DNA of 64,000 bases from contig NZ_CP117866.1 in assembly GCF_028736035.1 (NCBI RefSeq), forward strand, positions 5,270,001 through 5,334,000, given 5' to 3'. The first letter of the stretch is position 1. Each line of letters starts with the position of its first letter. Shown here in pieces: positions 17,789-26,705 of this stretch. The stretch comes from Streptomyces sp. T12. GTDB lineage: Bacteria; Actinomycetota; Actinomycetes; Streptomycetales; Streptomycetaceae. Below the pieces are notes generated by a model. The model searched no databases and was not told where the DNA came from. It saw nothing but the letters and a program-made list of their open reading frames with translations. The position numbers and the translations under genes are program-made.

Positions 17789-18355
17789 ATGCGGAAACTG
17801 ATCTACGGCATGAACCTGACCCTGGACGGCTACATCGCCGCGGCCGGCGACGACATCGGCTGGAGCGGACCGCCGAGCCGCGAGCTGTTCCAGTGGTGGC
17901 TCGACCACGAGCGGGCGAGTGGCCTGTCGCTGTATGGGCGCAAGCTATGGGAGACGATGAGCTCCTACTGGCCGACCGGCGACCAGCAGCCCAACGCCAC
18001 CCCGGCGGAGATCGAGTTCGCGCGGAACTGGCGGGACACGCCGAAGGTGGTGTTCTCCTCGACGATCGACAAGGTCGACTGGAACACCCGCCTGGTCACC
18101 GGCGACGCGATCGCCGAGATCACCCGGCTCAAGGCCGAGGACGGCGGCCCAATGACCATCGGCGGCGCAACGCTCGCCGGGGCGGCCATGCGCGCCGGGC
18201 TGATCGACGAGTACGCGATCGCCACCCATCCGGTCCTGGTGGGCGACGGCACGCCGTTCTTCACCGCGCTGGACAGCTGGGTGAACCTGAACCTGGTGGA
18301 GACGCGGACGTTTCCCGGCGGCGTGGTCCTGACCAGGTACGAGACGAGGCGCTGA
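17789..18355 (+). CDS. Dihydrofolate-reductase-family (RibD C-terminal-like) protein
   Basis: The 188-residue product starts MRKLIYGMNLTLDGYIAAAGDD and contains GRKLWETMSSYWP, KVVFSSTIDKVDWN and MTIGGATLAGAAMRAGLIDEY, the pattern of the RibD-C/DHFR-like superfamily. These bind NADPH and reduce diverse substrates. A GGAAGG ribosome binding site precedes ATG 17789. It is transcribed divergently from the hydrolase gene and converges on dnaB. The substrate cannot be deduced. Confidence 0.88.
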   Translation: MRKLIYGMNLTLDGYIAAAGDDIGWSGPPSRELFQWWLDHERASGLSLYGRKLWETMSSYWPTGDQQPNATPAEIEFARNWRDTPKVVFSSTIDKVDWNTRLVTGDAIAEITRLKAEDGGPMTIGGATLAGAAMRAGLIDEYAIATHPVLVGDGTPFFTALDSWVNLNLVETRTFPGGVVLTRYETRR

Positions 18356-18431
18356 GCAGCTTCCCGCTGTCTCACGGTGCCATCGGAGATGAGATTGTGC
18401 CGCGAGATTTGAGACCCTACGGGGAGGTGGA

Positions 18432-19910
18432 TCAGGTCTGCGCCATGTCCACGAACCGCGAGTAGTGGCCCTGGAAGGCGACCGTGATCGTCGCCGTCGG
18501 ACCGTTACGGTGCTTGCCCACGATGATGTCCGCCTCGCCCGCGCGCGGCGACTCCTTCTCGTAGGCGTCCTCGCGGTGCAACAGGATCACCATGTCGGCG
18601 TCCTGCTCGATGGAGCCGGACTCACGCAGGTCGGACACCATCGGCTTCTTGTCCGTGCGCTGCTCGGGACCACGGTTGAGCTGCGAGAGCGCGATCACCG
18701 GGACCTCCAGCTCCTTGGCCAGGAGCTTGAGGTTACGGGACATGTCCGAGACCTCCTGCTGACGGCTCTCGGAACGCTTCGAACCACCGGACTGCATCAG
18801 CTGCAGATAGTCGATGATCACGAGCTTGATGTCGTTGCGCTGCTTCAGCCGGCGGCACTTCGCGCGGATCTCCATCATCGACAGGTTCGGGGAGTCGTCG
18901 ATGTAGAGCGGCGCGGCCGACACCTCGGGCATTCGCCGCGCCAGGCGTGTCCAGTCCTCGTCCGTCATAGTGCCGGAACGCATGTGGTGCAGGGCCACGC
19001 GCGCCTCGGCCGACAGCAGACGCATCGCGATCTCGTTGCGCCCCATTTCGAGGGAGAAGATGACGCTCGCCAGGTTGTGCTTGATCGACGCCGCCCGCGC
19101 GAAGTCCAGTGCGAGCGTGGACTTACCCATCGCGGGACGGGCCGCGATGACGATCATCTGGCCCGGGTGCAGGCCGTTGGTGAGCGAGTCGAGGTCAGTG
19201 AACCCCGTGGGCACACCGGTCATCTCACCGCTGCGCGAGCCGATCGCCTCGATCTCGTCGAGCGCGCCCTCCATGATGTCGCCGAGCGGCAGATAGTCCT
19301 CACTGGTGCGCTGCTCGGTGACCGCATAAATCTCGGCCTGGGCGCGGTTGACGATCTCGTCGACGTCGTCGTCGGCCGCGTATCCCATCTGCGTGATGCG
19401 GGTGCCGGCCTCGACCAGGCGGCGCAGTACGGCGCGCTCATGGACGATCTCCGCGTAGTACTCCGCGTTCGCCGCCGTCGGCACCGTCTGGACGAGTGTG
19501 TGCAGATACGAGGCGCCGCCGACCTTGTTGATCTCGCCGCGCTTGGTGAGCTCGGCGGCGATGGTGATGGGGTCGGCCGGCTCGCCCTTGGCGTAGACGT
19601 CGAGGATCGCCTGGAAGATCGTCTCGTGTGCGGGCTTGTAGAAGTCGTGGCCCTTGATGACCTCGACGACATCGGCGATGGCGTCCTTGGACAGGAGCAT
19701 GCCGCCGAGGACGGACTGCTCGGCATCGAGGTCCTGCGGCGGAACCCGCTCGAAGGCCGAACCGCCGCCGTCCCACTCTCCGGTGTCCCGACCGCGCTCA
19801 TGCTGCTCGTCGCGTCCCCGGCCACCGTCGCCGCGTCGGCGGGAGGCAGGCAGACGATCACTGGGACCGCTGTCGGCCCACGGGTCGTCCAAGGGCTCGG
19901 AAATGCTCAA
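18432..19910 (-). CDS. dnaB: Replicative DNA helicase DnaB
   Basis: DnaB is the hexameric 5'-3' helicase that unwinds DNA at the fork. The N-terminal domain begins at VPPQDLDAEQSVLGGMLLS after about 55 variable residues. The RecA-like domain has the Walker A motif ARPAMGKST, LVIIDYLQLM as Walker B, SQLNRGPEQR and the KHRNGPT arginine region. No intein interrupts these motifs. TTG at 19910 gives MSISEPLDDPWADS and has GGAGG 8 nt upstream; an in-frame GTG at 19919 is too close to that site. The gene lies about 37 kb from oriC. Confidence 0.95.
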   Translation of the reverse strand: MSISEPLDDPWADSGPSDRLPASRRRGDGGRGRDEQHERGRDTGEWDGGGSAFERVPPQDLDAEQSVLGGMLLSKDAIADVVEVIKGHDFYKPAHETIFQAILDVYAKGEPADPITIAAELTKRGEINKVGGASYLHTLVQTVPTAANAEYYAEIVHERAVLRRLVEAGTRITQMGYAADDDVDEIVNRAQAEIYAVTEQRTSEDYLPLGDIMEGALDEIEAIGSRSGEMTGVPTGFTDLDSLTNGLHPGQMIVIAARPAMGKSTLALDFARAASIKHNLASVIFSLEMGRNEIAMRLLSAEARVALHHMRSGTMTDEDWTRLARRMPEVSAAPLYIDDSPNLSMMEIRAKCRRLKQRNDIKLVIIDYLQLMQSGGSKRSESRQQEVSDMSRNLKLLAKELEVPVIALSQLNRGPEQRTDKKPMVSDLRESGSIEQDADMVILLHREDAYEKESPRAGEADIIVGKHRNGPTATITVAFQGHYSRFVDMAQT

Positions 19911-20370
19911 CCGAGCCACCTCCTCCCGTCCGCCGAGCGGACCTCGCCGTGCCCCTCAGTTCTACGGCACGCCACTGACAAATAAGAGGCCCAACTCCGG
20001 TTCTGGCTCGCCGGTTTTGTGAGGGTTTCACGGCCGGCGGACGGAGTGGGCGCCGGACCACGGTAGGCCCGCGGGCACCGTCAGCCAATCTGGTTATCCA
20101 CAGGCCATGTGGACGACGGCCCAGATGCTGTGGAGAACTCCGCAAAACCTGTGCACGACACGGTGGACAGGCCTGTGAACAAGCCCTCCAAGAATTCCGG
20201 ACACCATTGCTGACCTGCACATTCACCGTCCACCGGCTGTGCAGAAGAAAAACTTCCCCAGTCGGACCAAGATCGCTTCGAACGGTACGCACAAGCACAC
20301 ACCACGAGACTGCCAGTAAGGGTCATTAGTCCATTGCATCTCTTACCTGTGGACGATTAGATTGGTGGCC
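19911..20370. promoter_or_regulatory. dnaB-MATE divergent promoter region with a DnaA-box cluster
   Basis: This 460-bp gap holds one perfect DnaA box, TTATCCACA at 20094-20102. Four one-mismatch copies (relative to TTGTCCACA, read on the minus strand) lie at 20108-20116, 20130-20138, 20174-20182 and 20348-20356. The last sits between the -35 and -10 of the MATE promoter. The dnaB promoter must also lie here. DnaA may regulate one or both genes (inference). Confidence 0.6.
20334..20363 (+). promoter_or_regulatory. Candidate promoter of the MATE gene (leaderless)
   Basis: TTGCAT at 20334-20339 and TAGATT at 20358-20363 are separated by 18 bp. The -10 ends 7 bp before ATG 20371, so the transcript would start at or next to the initiation codon, as is common in Streptomyces. 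Confidence 0.55.
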
Positions 20371-21708
20371 ATGACACAGGCTCCCGCGACCCCTACGGCC
20401 ACACGGCGACAGCACGACCGAGAGATCGTCGCACTCGCCGTCCCGGCCTTCGGCGCGCTCGTCGCCGAGCCCCTCTTCGTCATGGCCGACAGTGCGATCG
20501 TCGGTCATCTCGGCACCGCACAGCTCGCCGGACTCGGGGTCGCCTCGGCTCTCCTCATGACAGGCGTCAGCGTCTTCGTCTTCCTCGCCTACGCCACGAC
20601 GGCGGCCGTTGCCCGACGCGTCGGCGCCGGTGACCTCCAGGCCGCCATCCGCCAGGGCATGGACGGAATCTGGCTGGCCCTCCTCCTCGGCGCCGCCGTC
20701 ATTGCAATCGTCCTGCCGACCGCACCGTATCTCGTAGAACTCTTCGGCGCCTCGGACACCGCAGCCCCCTACGCGACCACCTATCTACGGATCTCGGCAC
20801 TCGGCATACCGGCCATGCTCGTCGTACTCGCCGCCACGGGTGTTCTACGCGGACTGCAAGACACCAAGACGCCGCTCTACGTCGCCATCGCAGGCTTCGT
20901 CGCCAACGCCGCCCTCAACGCGGGCCTCGTCTACGGCGCCGACCTCGGCATCGCTGGCTCCGCCTGGGGCACCGTCATCGCCCAGTGCGGCATGGCCGCG
21001 GCCTATCTCGTGGTCGTCGTCCGGGGGGCCCGCAAGCACGAAGCCTCCCTGCGCCCCGACGTATCCGGGATCAGGGCCTCCGCACAGGCTGGAGTGCCCC
21101 TGCTGGTCCGCACCCTCTCGCTGCGGGCGATTCTGATGATCACCACGGCCGTGGCAGCCCGCCTCGGGAACGCCGACATCGCGGCGCACCAGATCATCCT
21201 GTCGCTGTGGAGCCTGCTCGCTTTCGCACTGGACGCCATCGCCATCGCCGGACAGGCCATCATCGGGCGGTATCTCGGCGCCGGCGACGCCGAGGGCGCC
21301 CGGGCCGCCTGCCGCCGCATGGTGGAGTGGGGCATCGCAGCCGGGGTCGTACTCGGCCTGCTCGTGGTGATCGCCCGACCGTTCTTCCTGCCGCTGTTCA
21401 CCAGTGACGTGATCGTCAAGGAAACGGCGCTGCCCGCCCTGCTCATGGTGGCGCTCTCCCAGCCGATCTGCGGCGTCGTCTTCATCCTGGATGGCGTCCT
21501 GATGGGGGCAGGCGACGGTCCCTACCTTGCCTGGGCCATGGTGCTCACCCTGGCAGTGTTCACCCCGGTGGCGCTGCTCGTCCCCGCGTTCGGCGGAGGC
21601 CTCACCGCAGTCTGGGCGGCCATGACGCTGATGATGACGGTGCGCATGCTGACGCTCTGGGCACGCACCCGCTCGGGCCGCTGGATCGTGACCGGCGCGA
21701 CGCGCTGA
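20371..21708 (+). CDS. MATE-family multidrug/Na+-coupled exporter
   Basis: The 445-residue protein has 12 membrane helices in two six-helix halves. It contains PAFGALVAEPLFVMADSAIVGHLGTAQLAGLG, here shortened, and a second-half repeat with AAHQIILSLWSLLAFALDAIAIAGQ, both usual in the DinF branch of MATE proteins. These expel organic cations or metabolites using ion gradients. ATG 20371 is preferred because the promoter sits directly before it; GTG 20365 is an alternative. DinF relatives are damage-inducible in some bacteria, but no LexA box is seen here. Confidence 0.9.
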   Translation: MTQAPATPTATRRQHDREIVALAVPAFGALVAEPLFVMADSAIVGHLGTAQLAGLGVASALLMTGVSVFVFLAYATTAAVARRVGAGDLQAAIRQGMDGIWLALLLGAAVIAIVLPTAPYLVELFGASDTAAPYATTYLRISALGIPAMLVVLAATGVLRGLQDTKTPLYVAIAGFVANAALNAGLVYGADLGIAGSAWGTVIAQCGMAAAYLVVVVRGARKHEASLRPDVSGIRASAQAGVPLLVRTLSLRAILMITTAVAARLGNADIAAHQIILSLWSLLAFALDAIAIAGQAIIGRYLGAGDAEGARAACRRMVEWGIAAGVVLGLLVVIARPFFLPLFTSDVIVKETALPALLMVALSQPICGVVFILDGVLMGAGDGPYLAWAMVLTLAVFTPVALLVPAFGGGLTAVWAAMTLMMTVRMLTLWARTRSGRWIVTGATR

Positions 21709-21709
21709 A

Positions 21710-21725
21710 TGTTTCACGTGAAACA
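21710..21725. other. parS site (perfect), first of a tandem pair
   Basis: TGTTTCACGTGAAACA begins 2 bp after the MATE stop codon. Its centre is 19 bp from that of the next copy. Confidence 0.93.
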
Positions 21726-21729
21726 CGCT

Positions 21730-21743
21730 GTTTCACGTGAAAC
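21730..21743. other. parS site (perfect core), second of a tandem pair
   Basis: GTTTCACGTGAAAC follows 5 bp after the first site. Both sites lie in the gap between the convergent MATE and rplI genes. Confidence 0.93.
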
Positions 21744-21768
21744 GGACCGGATCCCTTCGCTGTACAGC

Positions 21769-21802
21769 GAAGGGGCCGTACCCCACTGGGTACGGCCCCT
21801 TC
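21769..21802. terminator. Hairpin between MATE gene and rplI
   Basis: A 15-bp perfect stem with a 4-nt loop (CACT), including GGGGCCGTACC and its complement, lies between convergent genes and ends the ribosomal operon. A second short palindrome, CTTCGCTGTACAGCGAAG, overlaps its left edge. Confidence 0.85.
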
Positions 21803-21830
21803 CTTCAGCTGTTCAAGCCGAGCGCAGCGA

Positions 21831-22277
21831 TCAGGCCGCGATGACCTCGATGTTGACCTTGGCGGCAACCTCGGGGTGCAGACGCACGGACGTCTCGTGG
21901 GCGCCCAGGGTCTTGATCGGCGCACCGAGCTCGATGCGGCGCTTGTCGACCTCGGGGCCACCGGCAGCCTTGATCGCCGAAGCGATGTCGGCCGGGGTGA
22001 CGGAACCGAAGAGACGACCGGCATCGCCGGAGCGGACGGCCAGGCGGACCTTGACGGCCTCGAGCTGGCCCTTGACCTGGTTGGCCTGCTCGATGGTCTG
22101 GATCTCGTGGATCTTGCGAGCACGACGGATCTGCTCGACGTCCTTCTCGCCACCCTTGGTCCAACGGATAGCGAACTTCCGCGGGATCAGGTAGTTGCGA
22201 GCGTAACCGTCCTTGACGTCGACGACGTCGCCCGCGGCACCGAGGCCGGAGACCTCGTGGGTGAGGATGATCTTCAT
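21831..22277 (-). CDS. rplI: 50S ribosomal protein L9
   Basis: The 148-residue protein begins [33 protein letters not shown], the N-terminal rRNA-binding domain of L9. A long connecting helix ([24 protein letters not shown], shortened here) and a C-terminal rRNA-binding domain follow. It is the last gene of the rpsF-ssb-rpsR-rplI operon, 18 nt after rpsR. Length is usual for the family. Confidence 0.97.
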   Translation of the reverse strand: MKIILTHEVSGLGAAGDVVDVKDGYARNYLIPRKFAIRWTKGGEKDVEQIRRARKIHEIQTIEQANQVKGQLEAVKVRLAVRSGDAGRLFGSVTPADIASAIKAAGGPEVDKRRIELGAPIKTLGAHETSVRLHPEVAAKVNIEVIAA

Positions 22278-22295
22278 GTGTCGGTCACCCTTCCC

Positions 22296-22532
22296 TTATC
22301 GCGCGGTGGAGGTGTAGGGCAGCAGCGCCATCTCACGGCTGTTCTTCACGGCCGTGGCGACGTCACGCTGGTGCTGCGTGCAGTTGCCGGTCACGCGGCG
22401 GGCACGGATCTTGCCGCGGTCGGAAATGAACTTCCGCAGCATGTTCGTGTCCTTGTAGTCCACGTACGTGACCTTGTCCTTGCAGAAAGCGCAGACCTTC
22501 TTCTTCGGCTTGCGCACAGGCGGCTTCGCCAT
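22296..22532 (-). CDS. rpsR: 30S ribosomal protein S18 (zinc-type, cysteine-containing)
   Basis: Seventy-eight residues, with [20 protein letters not shown] and [23 protein letters not shown]. The CxxC plus a downstream Cys suggest the zinc-binding C+ form; streptomycetes usually encode a second, zinc-independent S18 elsewhere. S18 binds the 30S platform beside S6, whose gene rpsF is in the same operon. Confidence 0.96.
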   Translation of the reverse strand: MAKPPVRKPKKKVCAFCKDKVTYVDYKDTNMLRKFISDRGKIRARRVTGNCTQHQRDVATAVKNSREMALLPYTSTAR

Positions 22533-22589
22533 GGTGATTCTCCTGTGTGATCAAGAAGTTTGGGTACGACCCGCCCCTCGGCCCAAGGC

Positions 22590-23183
22590 CTAGAAGGGGG
22601 GCTCGTCCGAGTAGCCGCCACCGCCGCCACCGCCGCCGGAGTTTCCACCCCAGCCGCCGCCACCGCCGCCCTGCTGGCCACCGGCGGGAGCGCCGGTCGC
22701 CCACGGGTCCTCGGCGGGAGCGCCGCCGCCCTGCTGACCGCCGCCGGGGCCACCGCCCCAGCCGCCGCCACCCTGGGCGCCACCGCCACCGCCGCCGTAA
22801 CCACCCTGGCCACCGCGACCGGCGGTCTTGGTGACCTTGGCCGTGGCGTTGCGCAGGCTGGCGCCGACTTCCTCGACGTCCAGCTCGTAGACCGTGCGCT
22901 TGACGCCCTCACGGTCCTCGTAGGACCGCTGCTTCAGCCGGCCCTGCACGATGACGCGCATGCCTCGCTGGAGCGACTCGGCGACGTTCTCCGCCGCCTG
23001 ACGCCAGACCGAGCAGGTGAGGAAGAGGCTCTCGCCGTCCTTCCACTCGTTCGTCTGGCGGTCGAAGGTACGGGGAGTGGACGCGACACGGAACTTCGCG
23101 ACCGCCGCACCGGAGGGGGTGAAGCGCAGCTCGGGGTCATCGACAAGATTGCCGACGACCGTGATGACGGTCTCGCCTGCCAT
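22590..23183 (-). CDS. ssb: Single-stranded DNA-binding protein
   Basis: The 197-residue protein starts [25 protein letters not shown] and keeps the OB fold through about residue 110. A long Gly/Gln-rich linker (about 115-190) then leads to the acidic tip SDEPPF, the known docking site for partner proteins. SSB coats and protects single strands at forks. It lies between rpsF and rpsR, as in most bacteria. The glycine-rich linker gives a repetitive GGC/GGN tract at 22610-22810. Confidence 0.96.
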   Translation of the reverse strand: MAGETVITVVGNLVDDPELRFTPSGAAVAKFRVASTPRTFDRQTNEWKDGESLFLTCSVWRQAAENVAESLQRGMRVIVQGRLKQRSYEDREGVKRTVYELDVEEVGASLRNATAKVTKTAGRGGQGGYGGGGGGAQGGGGWGGGPGGGQQGGGAPAEDPWATGAPAGGQQGGGGGGWGGNSGGGGGGGGYSDEPPF

Positions 23184-23258
23184 GGGGGAACCTCTCGGCG
23201 GGTTTGCTGCTGGCTGCTTGTGCTGCTACTCGAATCCCGAGATCAGCTGAGCGGAAGC

Positions 23259-23549
23259 TCAGTGGGTCTCGGGGCGGAGGACCTTGGTCCGGAGGACCGA
23301 CTCGTTCAGGTTCATCTGGCGGTCGAGCTCCTTCACGACCGCAGGCTCGGCCTGCAGGTCGATGACCGAGTAGATGCCCTCAGGCTTCTTCTTGATCTCG
23401 TACGAGAGACGACGACGGCCCCAGGTGTCGACCTTCTCGACCTTGCCGTTGCCCTCACGGACGACGGAGAGGAAGTTCTCGATCAGGGGGGCGACAGCGC
23501 GCTCCTCCAGATCGGGGTCGAGGATGACCATCACCTCGTAGTGACGCAT
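23259..23549 (-). CDS. rpsF: 30S ribosomal protein S6
   Basis: The 96-residue product starts [19 protein letters not shown] and includes [22 protein letters not shown], typical of S6. The ATG is at 23549 with a strong GGAGG ribosome binding site; a longer in-frame extension upstream has no such support. It is the first gene of its operon, with ssb 75 nt downstream. Confidence 0.96.
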   Translation of the reverse strand: MRHYEVMVILDPDLEERAVAPLIENFLSVVREGNGKVEKVDTWGRRRLSYEIKKKPEGIYSVIDLQAEPAVVKELDRQMNLNESVLRTKVLRPETH

Positions 23550-23813
23550 GTGGAACCCACCTCCTTTGGACTCAGCGGCCACGGTCGTTCCGTGGCAGGA
23601 GGGTTGTGATGCGTACGCAACGGTATCGGCCGCCACTGACAATCGGGGGTGACCTCGCGGTTTCCCCGAGCTGGCTCGGGCAGACACCGGTGCAGACGGT
23701 ACACAGTACCTGCACACCGGCGTCCGGTTGAAATCCGGGCGCCGTCACCGACAATCTGTACACATCGGGTGTGTATGGCGCTACGATGCGCCGCCTTCCG
23801 CAGGAGGTGCCCT

Positions 23814-24125
23814 ATGGCACAGGCAATGCGACCCAACACCGTCGGAGGCCTTTTCGCCACGGACGGAAAGCCCCACCCTCTCCAGGACACCCTGCTCGCG
23901 GTGACCCTGGTGCTGGGCATCACGGCTTTCGTCACGGCGATGTTCCACAACCTGCACCTGCTCAGCTCCTGGACCGGTCTGGTGGGGATCCTCACCGGCG
24001 CGTACGGCCAGTGGATCTCGGAGACGACCCGCGAGCGCTTCGGACTGATCATCGGCCTCGGCGCCTCGGCGGTCGGCTTCTTCCTCGGCATGGCGCACGG
24101 CGGCCTCTTCGGAGGGGTCTTCTGA
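23814..24125 (+). CDS. Small conserved membrane protein
   Basis: The 103-residue product starts MAQAMRPNTVGGLFATDGKPHP and has three hydrophobic segments, near residues 25-45, 48-68 and 76-100. The third ends in a Gly/Phe-rich stretch. A perfect AGGAGG precedes ATG 23814 by 6 nt. It is transcribed divergently from rpsF. The sequence type is conserved at this place in streptomycetes, with no known function. Confidence 0.82.
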   Translation: MAQAMRPNTVGGLFATDGKPHPLQDTLLAVTLVLGITAFVTAMFHNLHLLSSWTGLVGILTGAYGQWISETTRERFGLIIGLGASAVGFFLGMAHGGLFGGVF

Positions 24126-24343
24126 CGCCAGGGCACCGTCCTCCGAAAAACCGGCCACGGAGACTGCCCTCCGAACACCGGTAGAACAGCGAATAGAACG
24201 CCACCGAACGCCTCGGCGGCCCACAGGGCCGGGGCGAAGCTTCCATACGCCCAGTCGGGGCGCTCCCAAGGCGCAGTAGGCTTCGGCGCGAGAGCCGGAG
24301 CCCCTGTACCCATGGGGACACACCAGCCCGAGGAGCGCCCCGA

Positions 24344-25462
24344 ATGAGCCTGACCCTGAGGACGATCAGTCGCGAGCAGCATCTGGCGTACATCCAGAGC
24401 CTGCCGTCGGCGAGCCACATGCAGGTTCCGGCCTGGGCTGACGTCAAGGCGGAGTGGCGCTCGGAGAGCCTCGGCTGGTTCGACAAGAGCGGCGAACTCG
24501 TGGGTGCGGGCCTCGTCCTCTACCGGCAGCTGCCCAAGATCAAGCGCTATCTCGCCTATCTGCCCGAGGGCCCCGTCATCAACTGGTTCGCGCCGAATCT
24601 GACCGACTGGCTTGAGCCGATGCTCGCGCACCTGAAGCACCAGGGTGCCTTCTCCGTGAAGATGGGCCCGCCGGTGATCATCCGGCGCTGGGAGGCGGGC
24701 TCCATCAAGCAGGGCATCCAGAACCCGGACGTGAAGCGGCTGCGTGACATCGAGGCCGACTTCATCGAGCCGCGCGCCTTCGAGGTCGCCGACAAGCTGC
24801 GTCGTATGGGCTGGCAGCAGGGCGAGGACGGTGGCGCGGGCTTCGGCGACGTCCAGCCGCGCTACGTCTACCAGGTGCCGCTGGCGAACCGCTCCCTGGA
24901 AGAGGTCCACAAGAACTTCAACCAGCTGTGGCGCCGCAACATCAAGAAGGCCGAGAAGGCCGGCGTCGAGGTCGTCCAGGGCGGTTACCAGGACCTCGCG
25001 GAGTGGCAGCGCCTGTACGAGATCACGGCTGTGCGCGACCATTTCCGGCCGCGCCCGCTGTCTTACTTCCAGCGCATGTGGACGGCCCTCAACACCGAGG
25101 ACCCCAACCGCATGCGGCTGTACTTCGCCCGCCACAACGGCGTGAACCTGTCGGCGGCGACGATGCTGATCGTCGGCGGACACGTCTGGTACTCCTACGG
25201 CGCCTCCGACAACATCGGCCGTGAGGTCCGGCCCTCGAACGCGATGCAGTGGCGGATGCTGCGCGACGCCTACGCGCTCGGCGCGACCGTCTACGACCTG
25301 CGGGGCATCTCCGACTCGCTGGACGAGACCGACCACCTGTTCGGCCTGATCCAGTTCAAGGTGGGCACGGGCGGGCAGGCCGCCGAGTACCTCGGCGAGT
25401 GGGACTTCCCGCTGAACAAGTTGCTCCACAAGGCGCTCGACATCTACATGTCGCGTCGCTGA
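24344..25462 (+). CDS. femX: FemX-like peptidoglycan interpeptide-bridge aminoacyltransferase
   Basis: The 372-residue cytoplasmic FemABX-family enzyme transfers amino acids, usually Gly, from aminoacyl-tRNA to lipid II. In Streptomyces the FemX enzyme adds the first glycine to lysine or LL-DAP. Visible elements are two GNAT-like lobes, HMQVPAWADVKAEW, a helical segment with LWRRNIKKAEKAGVEV, and the C-terminal WYSYGASDN and GLIQFKVGTGG motifs shared by the family. The neighbours (an alanine-racemase-like gene and a PBP) support a cell-wall role. The symbol is assigned by type and location. Confidence 0.85.
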   Translation: MSLTLRTISREQHLAYIQSLPSASHMQVPAWADVKAEWRSESLGWFDKSGELVGAGLVLYRQLPKIKRYLAYLPEGPVINWFAPNLTDWLEPMLAHLKHQGAFSVKMGPPVIIRRWEAGSIKQGIQNPDVKRLRDIEADFIEPRAFEVADKLRRMGWQQGEDGGAGFGDVQPRYVYQVPLANRSLEEVHKNFNQLWRRNIKKAEKAGVEVVQGGYQDLAEWQRLYEITAVRDHFRPRPLSYFQRMWTALNTEDPNRMRLYFARHNGVNLSAATMLIVGGHVWYSYGASDNIGREVRPSNAMQWRMLRDAYALGATVYDLRGISDSLDETDHLFGLIQFKVGTGGQAAEYLGEWDFPLNKLLHKALDIYMSRR

Positions 25463-25560
25463 CCTCGCGTTCTCTGCTTCGATACCGTCAACAGCTGCAC
25501 CGGCGATAGCTTCCATACCTCTGATACACCGCAGCCACGAGAAAGGTTCCAGGTCCGGCC

Positions 25561-26592
25561 ATGGCGCTCACGCTCTACGTCGACACCGCGCGCTGGCGGG
25601 CGCACCACAAGCACGTGCAGGAGCAGTTCCCTGGCCTGGTCCCGGTCTGCAAGGGCAACGGCTACGGGTTCGGGCACGAGCGGCTGGCGGAGGAGGCCAC
25701 GCGCCTGGGCTCCGATGTCCTCGCAGTCGGCACGACGTACGAGGCCGCACGCATAAAGGACTGGTTCGGCGGTGATCTGCTGGTACTGACGCCGTACCGG
25801 CGCGGCGAGGAGCCGGTGCCGCTGCCCGACCGGGTCATCCGCTCGGTGTCTTCGGTGGACGGCGTGTACGGCCTCGTCGGGGCCCGCGTCGTCATCGAGG
25901 TGATGTCCTCGATGAAGCGGCACGGCGTGAGCGAGCGCGAACTGCCGCAGTTGCACGCCGCCATAGAGAACGTCCGGCTCGAGGGTTTCGCCATCCACCT
26001 GCCGTTGGACCGCACCGACGGCTCGGACGCCGTCGAGGAGGTCATCGGCTGGATGGACCGCCTACGTGCCGCCCGGCTGCCGCTGCACACGATGTTCGTC
26101 AGCCACCTCAAGGCCGAGGAACTCGCCCGCCTGCAGCAGCAGTTCCCGCAGACCCGCTTCCGCGCCCGCATCGGCACCCGGTTGTGGCTGGGGGACCACG
26201 AGGCCACCGAGTACCGCGGCGCGGTCCTGGACGTCACGCGCGTCTCCAAGGGCGACCGCTTCGGTTACCGGCAGCAGAAGGCGGCCTCCGACGGCTTCCT
26301 GGTGGTCGTAGCGGGCGGTACGTCGCACGGGGTGGGTCTGGAGGCCCCCAAGGCCCTGCACGGCGTCATGCCGCGCGCCAAGGGCGTCGCCCGGGCCGGC
26401 CTTGCCACCGTCAACCGGAACCTTTCTCCCTTCGTATGGGGCGGCAAGCAGCGCTGGTTCGCGGAGCCGCCGCACATGCAGGTCTCGATCCTGTTCGTCC
26501 CCTCGGACGCTCCCGAGCCGAAGGTCGGTGACGAGTTGGTCGCCCATCTGCGGCACACCACCACGCAGTTCGACCGGCTCGTCGACCGCTGA
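25561..26592 (+). CDS. Alanine-racemase-fold PLP protein lacking the usual tyrosine base
   Basis: The 343-residue product resembles fold-type III alanine racemases. The PLP lysine lies in VCKGNGYGFGH near residue 32, and a phosphate-binding-like RIGTRLWLGD is present. The C-terminal GYADG motif, which in true racemases supplies the second catalytic base Tyr, is replaced by GGTSHGVGL. The middle motif reads MKRHG rather than the usual MNRLG. It may therefore be a decarboxylase-like or PLP-binding protein. It follows femX by 98 bp, so cell-wall work is likely (inference). Confidence 0.8.
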   Translation: MALTLYVDTARWRAHHKHVQEQFPGLVPVCKGNGYGFGHERLAEEATRLGSDVLAVGTTYEAARIKDWFGGDLLVLTPYRRGEEPVPLPDRVIRSVSSVDGVYGLVGARVVIEVMSSMKRHGVSERELPQLHAAIENVRLEGFAIHLPLDRTDGSDAVEEVIGWMDRLRAARLPLHTMFVSHLKAEELARLQQQFPQTRFRARIGTRLWLGDHEATEYRGAVLDVTRVSKGDRFGYRQQKAASDGFLVVVAGGTSHGVGLEAPKALHGVMPRAKGVARAGLATVNRNLSPFVWGGKQRWFAEPPHMQVSILFVPSDAPEPKVGDELVAHLRHTTTQFDRLVDR

Positions 26593-26640
26593 ACGAACGC
26601 CGCGGCGACTGAACGACCGCCGCTCGGCAACGCCGCACGA

Positions 26641-26680
26641 CGAAAGGCCGTACACGGACTCTTCCGTGTACGGCCTTTCG
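26641..26680. terminator. 18-bp stem hairpin between convergent genes
   Basis: A perfect 18-bp stem with a CTCT loop, including AAAGGCCGTACACGGA and its complement, lies between the racemase-like gene (ends 26592) and the GT87 gene (ends 26706). Confidence 0.9.
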
Positions 26681-26705
26681 CGTGCCCTGCCTACGCCCTG
26701 TTCGC

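Noticed and set aside
18432..19910. Possible intein in DnaB
   Set aside because: Some actinobacterial dnaB genes carry one, but here the Walker A and later motifs are continuous and the length is normal.
22610..22810. A short-repeat array in ssb
   Set aside because: It encodes the glycine-rich linker of SSB and is usual for the family.
23531..25516. A 661-codon open frame opposite femX and its neighbours
   Set aside because: It covers the FemX-like gene in antisense and crosses several gene boundaries without any domain pattern.
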